A DNA stretch of 17,231 bases, taken from Dichotomicrobium sp964650735. Its GTDB lineage: Bacteria > Pseudomonadota > Alphaproteobacteria > Rhizobiales > Rhodomicrobiaceae. Under the pieces are notes generated by a model, which was not told the origin of the DNA, did no database searches, and saw only the letters and a program-made list of their open reading frames with translations. The stretch spans positions 1-17,231 of the forward strand of contig CAZYUT010000036.1 in the NCBI GenBank assembly GCA_964650735.1. The letters run 5' to 3'. This document shows, in pieces, positions 15,423-17,231 of this stretch. Every line of letters starts with the position of its first letter. The first letter of the stretch is position 1. The position numbers and the translations under genes were made by a program.

Positions 15423-17177
15423 ATGAGCCCGGCACAGAGCCCCGAAACACAAACCGCCGCACTGAACCCGGCCCGCGAGGATTTTGCCTCGCTTCTCGAA
15501 GAGTCGTTTTCCGGGACGGAACTACACGAAGGCGCTGTCGTCAAAGGCACCGTCGTTGCGATCGAGAAGGATCTGGCCGTCGTCGATGTCGGGCTGAAGA
15601 CTGAAGGCCGCGTGCCCCTGAAAGAATTCTCCGTTGCTGGCCAGGATCCGGACATCACCGTCGGCGACGAAGTCGAAGTCTATCTGGAGCGCATCGAGAA
15701 TGCGCTGGGCGAAGCTGTACTCAGCCGCGAAAAGGCGCGCCGGGAGGAAAGCTGGACCAAACTCGAACAGAGCTTCGAGAAAGGCGAAAAGGTCGAAGGC
15801 GTCATCTTCAACCGTGTGAAGGGCGGCTTCACGGTCGATCTCGACGGCGCGGTGGCATTCCTGCCGGGCAGCCAGGTGGATATTCGGCCGGTGCGCGACG
15901 CATCCAGTCTGATGCACACGCCGCAGCCCTTCCAGATCCTCAAGATGGACCGCCGGCGCGGCAATATCGTTGTTTCGCGCCGCGCGGTGCTGGAGGAAAC
16001 CCGCGCCGAGCAGCGTAGCGAGATCGTGGCCAACCTCGCCGAAGGCCAGGTGGTCGAGGGCATCGTCAAGAACATCACGGATTACGGCGCGTTCATTGAC
16101 CTTGGCGGCATCGACGGCCTTTTACATGTCACCGACATGGCCTGGCGGCGGGTCAACCACCCGGGCGAAATCGTCAATGTCGGCGACACTGTCAAGGTTC
16201 AGATCATCCGCATCAACCCGGAGACCCAGCGCATCAGCCTGGGCATGAAGCAACTCCAGTCCGACCCTTGGGAAGGCATCGAGGCAAAATATCCCGTTGG
16301 GGCGAAATTCAAGGGCCGTGTCACGAATATCACCGACTATGGCGCATTCGTCGAGCTGGAGCCGGGCGTCGAAGGCCTGATCCACGTCTCCGAGATGAGC
16401 TGGGTGAAGAAGAACGTGCACCCGGGCAAGATCCTCTCCACCAGCGAAGAGGTCGAAGTGCAGGTCCTGGAGGTAGACCCCAACAAGCGCCGCATTTCGC
16501 TCGGCCTGAAGCAGACGCAGGAGAACCCGTGGCAGGCCTTCGCAGCCAGCCATCCCAAGGGCACCGAAATCGAAGGCGCTGTCCGTAATATTACCGAATT
16601 CGGGCTGTTCGTTGGGCTTGAGGGCGGCATCGACGGCATGGTTCACCTGTCCGACTTGGACTGGAACAAGCCGGGCGAAGAAGCAATCAAGGAATACAAC
16701 AAGGGCGACACGGTACGTGCGGTCGTGCTGGAAACCGACCCGGAGAAGGAGCGTATCAGCCTTGGCATCAAACAGGTCGGCGGCGATCCTTTCCAGAGCC
16801 TGGCCGGCCTCAAGAAGGGCTCGACAGTCACCTGCGAGGTCGAGGATGTGAAGGAGTCCGGCCTTCAGGTGCGGCTTGCCGACAGCGACATTTCCACCTT
16901 TATCCGCCGGGCGGATCTGTCGCGGGACCGGTCCGAGCAGCGTCCTGAGCGCTTTGCCCCGGGCGACAAGATCGACGCGGCAGTCACGCAGATCGACAAG
17001 AGTAACCGCAAGATCTCGCTGTCGATCAAGGCGCTCGAAATCGCCGAGGAGAAGAAGGCCGTGGAACAGTTCGGTTCGACCGACAGCGGCGCCTCGCTGG
17101 GCGACATTCTTGGCGCCGCGCTCAACAAGGCGCAGTCCGAGGATGGCGATACGAAAACCGAGGGCGGCAAGAAATAG
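15423..17177 (+). CDS. rpsA: 30S ribosomal protein S1
   Basis: This is the mRNA-binding ribosomal protein needed to load most leadered transcripts on the 30S subunit. The 584-residue product has six S1 repeats beginning near residues 36, 120, 207, 292, 379 and 465. The third to fifth carry the clear RNA-binding pattern (NITDYGAFIDL, NITDYGAFVEL, NITEFGLFVGL, each ending in RISLG-K). The first two are the degenerate ribosome-docking repeats, as usual. The C-terminal tail is polar and ends GGKK. AGGAG five bases before ATG 15423 fixes the start. Length is slightly above E. coli S1 (557). A strong terminator follows; ihfB often comes next in relatives but lies outside the window. Confidence 0.98.
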   Translation: MSPAQSPETQTAALNPAREDFASLLEESFSGTELHEGAVVKGTVVAIEKDLAVVDVGLKTEGRVPLKEFSVAGQDPDITVGDEVEVYLERIENALGEAVLSREKARREESWTKLEQSFEKGEKVEGVIFNRVKGGFTVDLDGAVAFLPGSQVDIRPVRDASSLMHTPQPFQILKMDRRRGNIVVSRRAVLEETRAEQRSEIVANLAEGQVVEGIVKNITDYGAFIDLGGIDGLLHVTDMAWRRVNHPGEIVNVGDTVKVQIIRINPETQRISLGMKQLQSDPWEGIEAKYPVGAKFKGRVTNITDYGAFVELEPGVEGLIHVSEMSWVKKNVHPGKILSTSEEVEVQVLEVDPNKRRISLGLKQTQENPWQAFAASHPKGTEIEGAVRNITEFGLFVGLEGGIDGMVHLSDLDWNKPGEEAIKEYNKGDTVRAVVLETDPEKERISLGIKQVGGDPFQSLAGLKKGSTVTCEVEDVKESGLQVRLADSDISTFIRRADLSRDRSEQRPERFAPGDKIDAAVTQIDKSNRKISLSIKALEIAEEKKAVEQFGSTDSGASLGDILGAALNKAQSEDGDTKTEGGKK

Positions 17178-17205
17178 TCTGGCATTTGCCTCGAACGGCT
17201 AACGG

Positions 17206-17228
17206 AACGCGGCCCTCGGGCCGCGTTT
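17206..17228 (+). terminator. Rho-independent terminator of rpsA
   Basis: AACGCGGCCC (17206-17215) pairs perfectly with GGGCCGCGTT (17218-17227), in practice nine base pairs closed by a CTCG tetraloop, and is followed by a short T tract. It starts 28 bases after the rpsA stop. Confidence 0.75.
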
Positions 17229-17231
17229 GTC

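Overview
The window is a GC-rich (roughly 60-65 %), tightly packed stretch of chromosome from an alphaproteobacterium. The evidence is the order TIGR02300 (FYDLN) zinc-ribbon protein / aroA / cmk / rpsA, a CP4-like class II EPSP synthase, a MaeB-type malic enzyme with a phosphotransacetylase tail divergent from mutS, and a class I ketol-acid reductoisomerase. The gene content suggests Hyphomicrobiales or a neighbouring order, but the genus cannot be fixed from sequence alone. Almost everything is housekeeping or common accessory metabolism. I see no insertion sequence, phage gene, CRISPR array or defence cassette.

Layout. 1-3068: tRNA-Ser(CGA) and mutS, both on the minus strand. 2968-7419: maeB, then a FrnE/DsbA-type thiol oxidoreductase and a cyclopropane-fatty-acid-synthase-like methyltransferase, all on the plus strand; the last two probably form one operon with its own promoter. 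7420-7736: the only long stretch without a conventional gene. It holds a 27-residue single-helix membrane protein with a very good ribosome binding site and its own promoter, plus a short direct repeat. 7737-9442: ilvC and a GNAT acetyltransferase (minus). 9605-12423: an AhpD-family peroxidase-like protein and an orphan RND/MMPL exporter (plus). 12442-13010: tRNA-Ala(GGC) and the TIGR02300 protein (minus). 13220-17177: aroA-cmk (overlapping by 4 bases) and rpsA (plus), with terminators after cmk and rpsA.

How the genes relate. MutS handles mismatch repair. MaeB, IlvC and AroA are central carbon and amino-acid enzymes (pyruvate/NADPH supply, branched-chain and aromatic amino acids). Cmk and ribosomal protein S1 serve nucleotide metabolism and translation. 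The FrnE-like, Cfa-like and AhpD-like proteins are commonly linked to redox or envelope stress, but the sequence does not show that they act together.

Most noteworthy are the small membrane protein at 7543-7626, a probable leaderless transcript for the FrnE-like gene, a class II EPSP synthase carrying glycine where the glyphosate-tolerant CP4 enzyme has alanine, and a GC-rich rpsA leader with overlapping alternative hairpins. No convincing new multi-gene system is visible.
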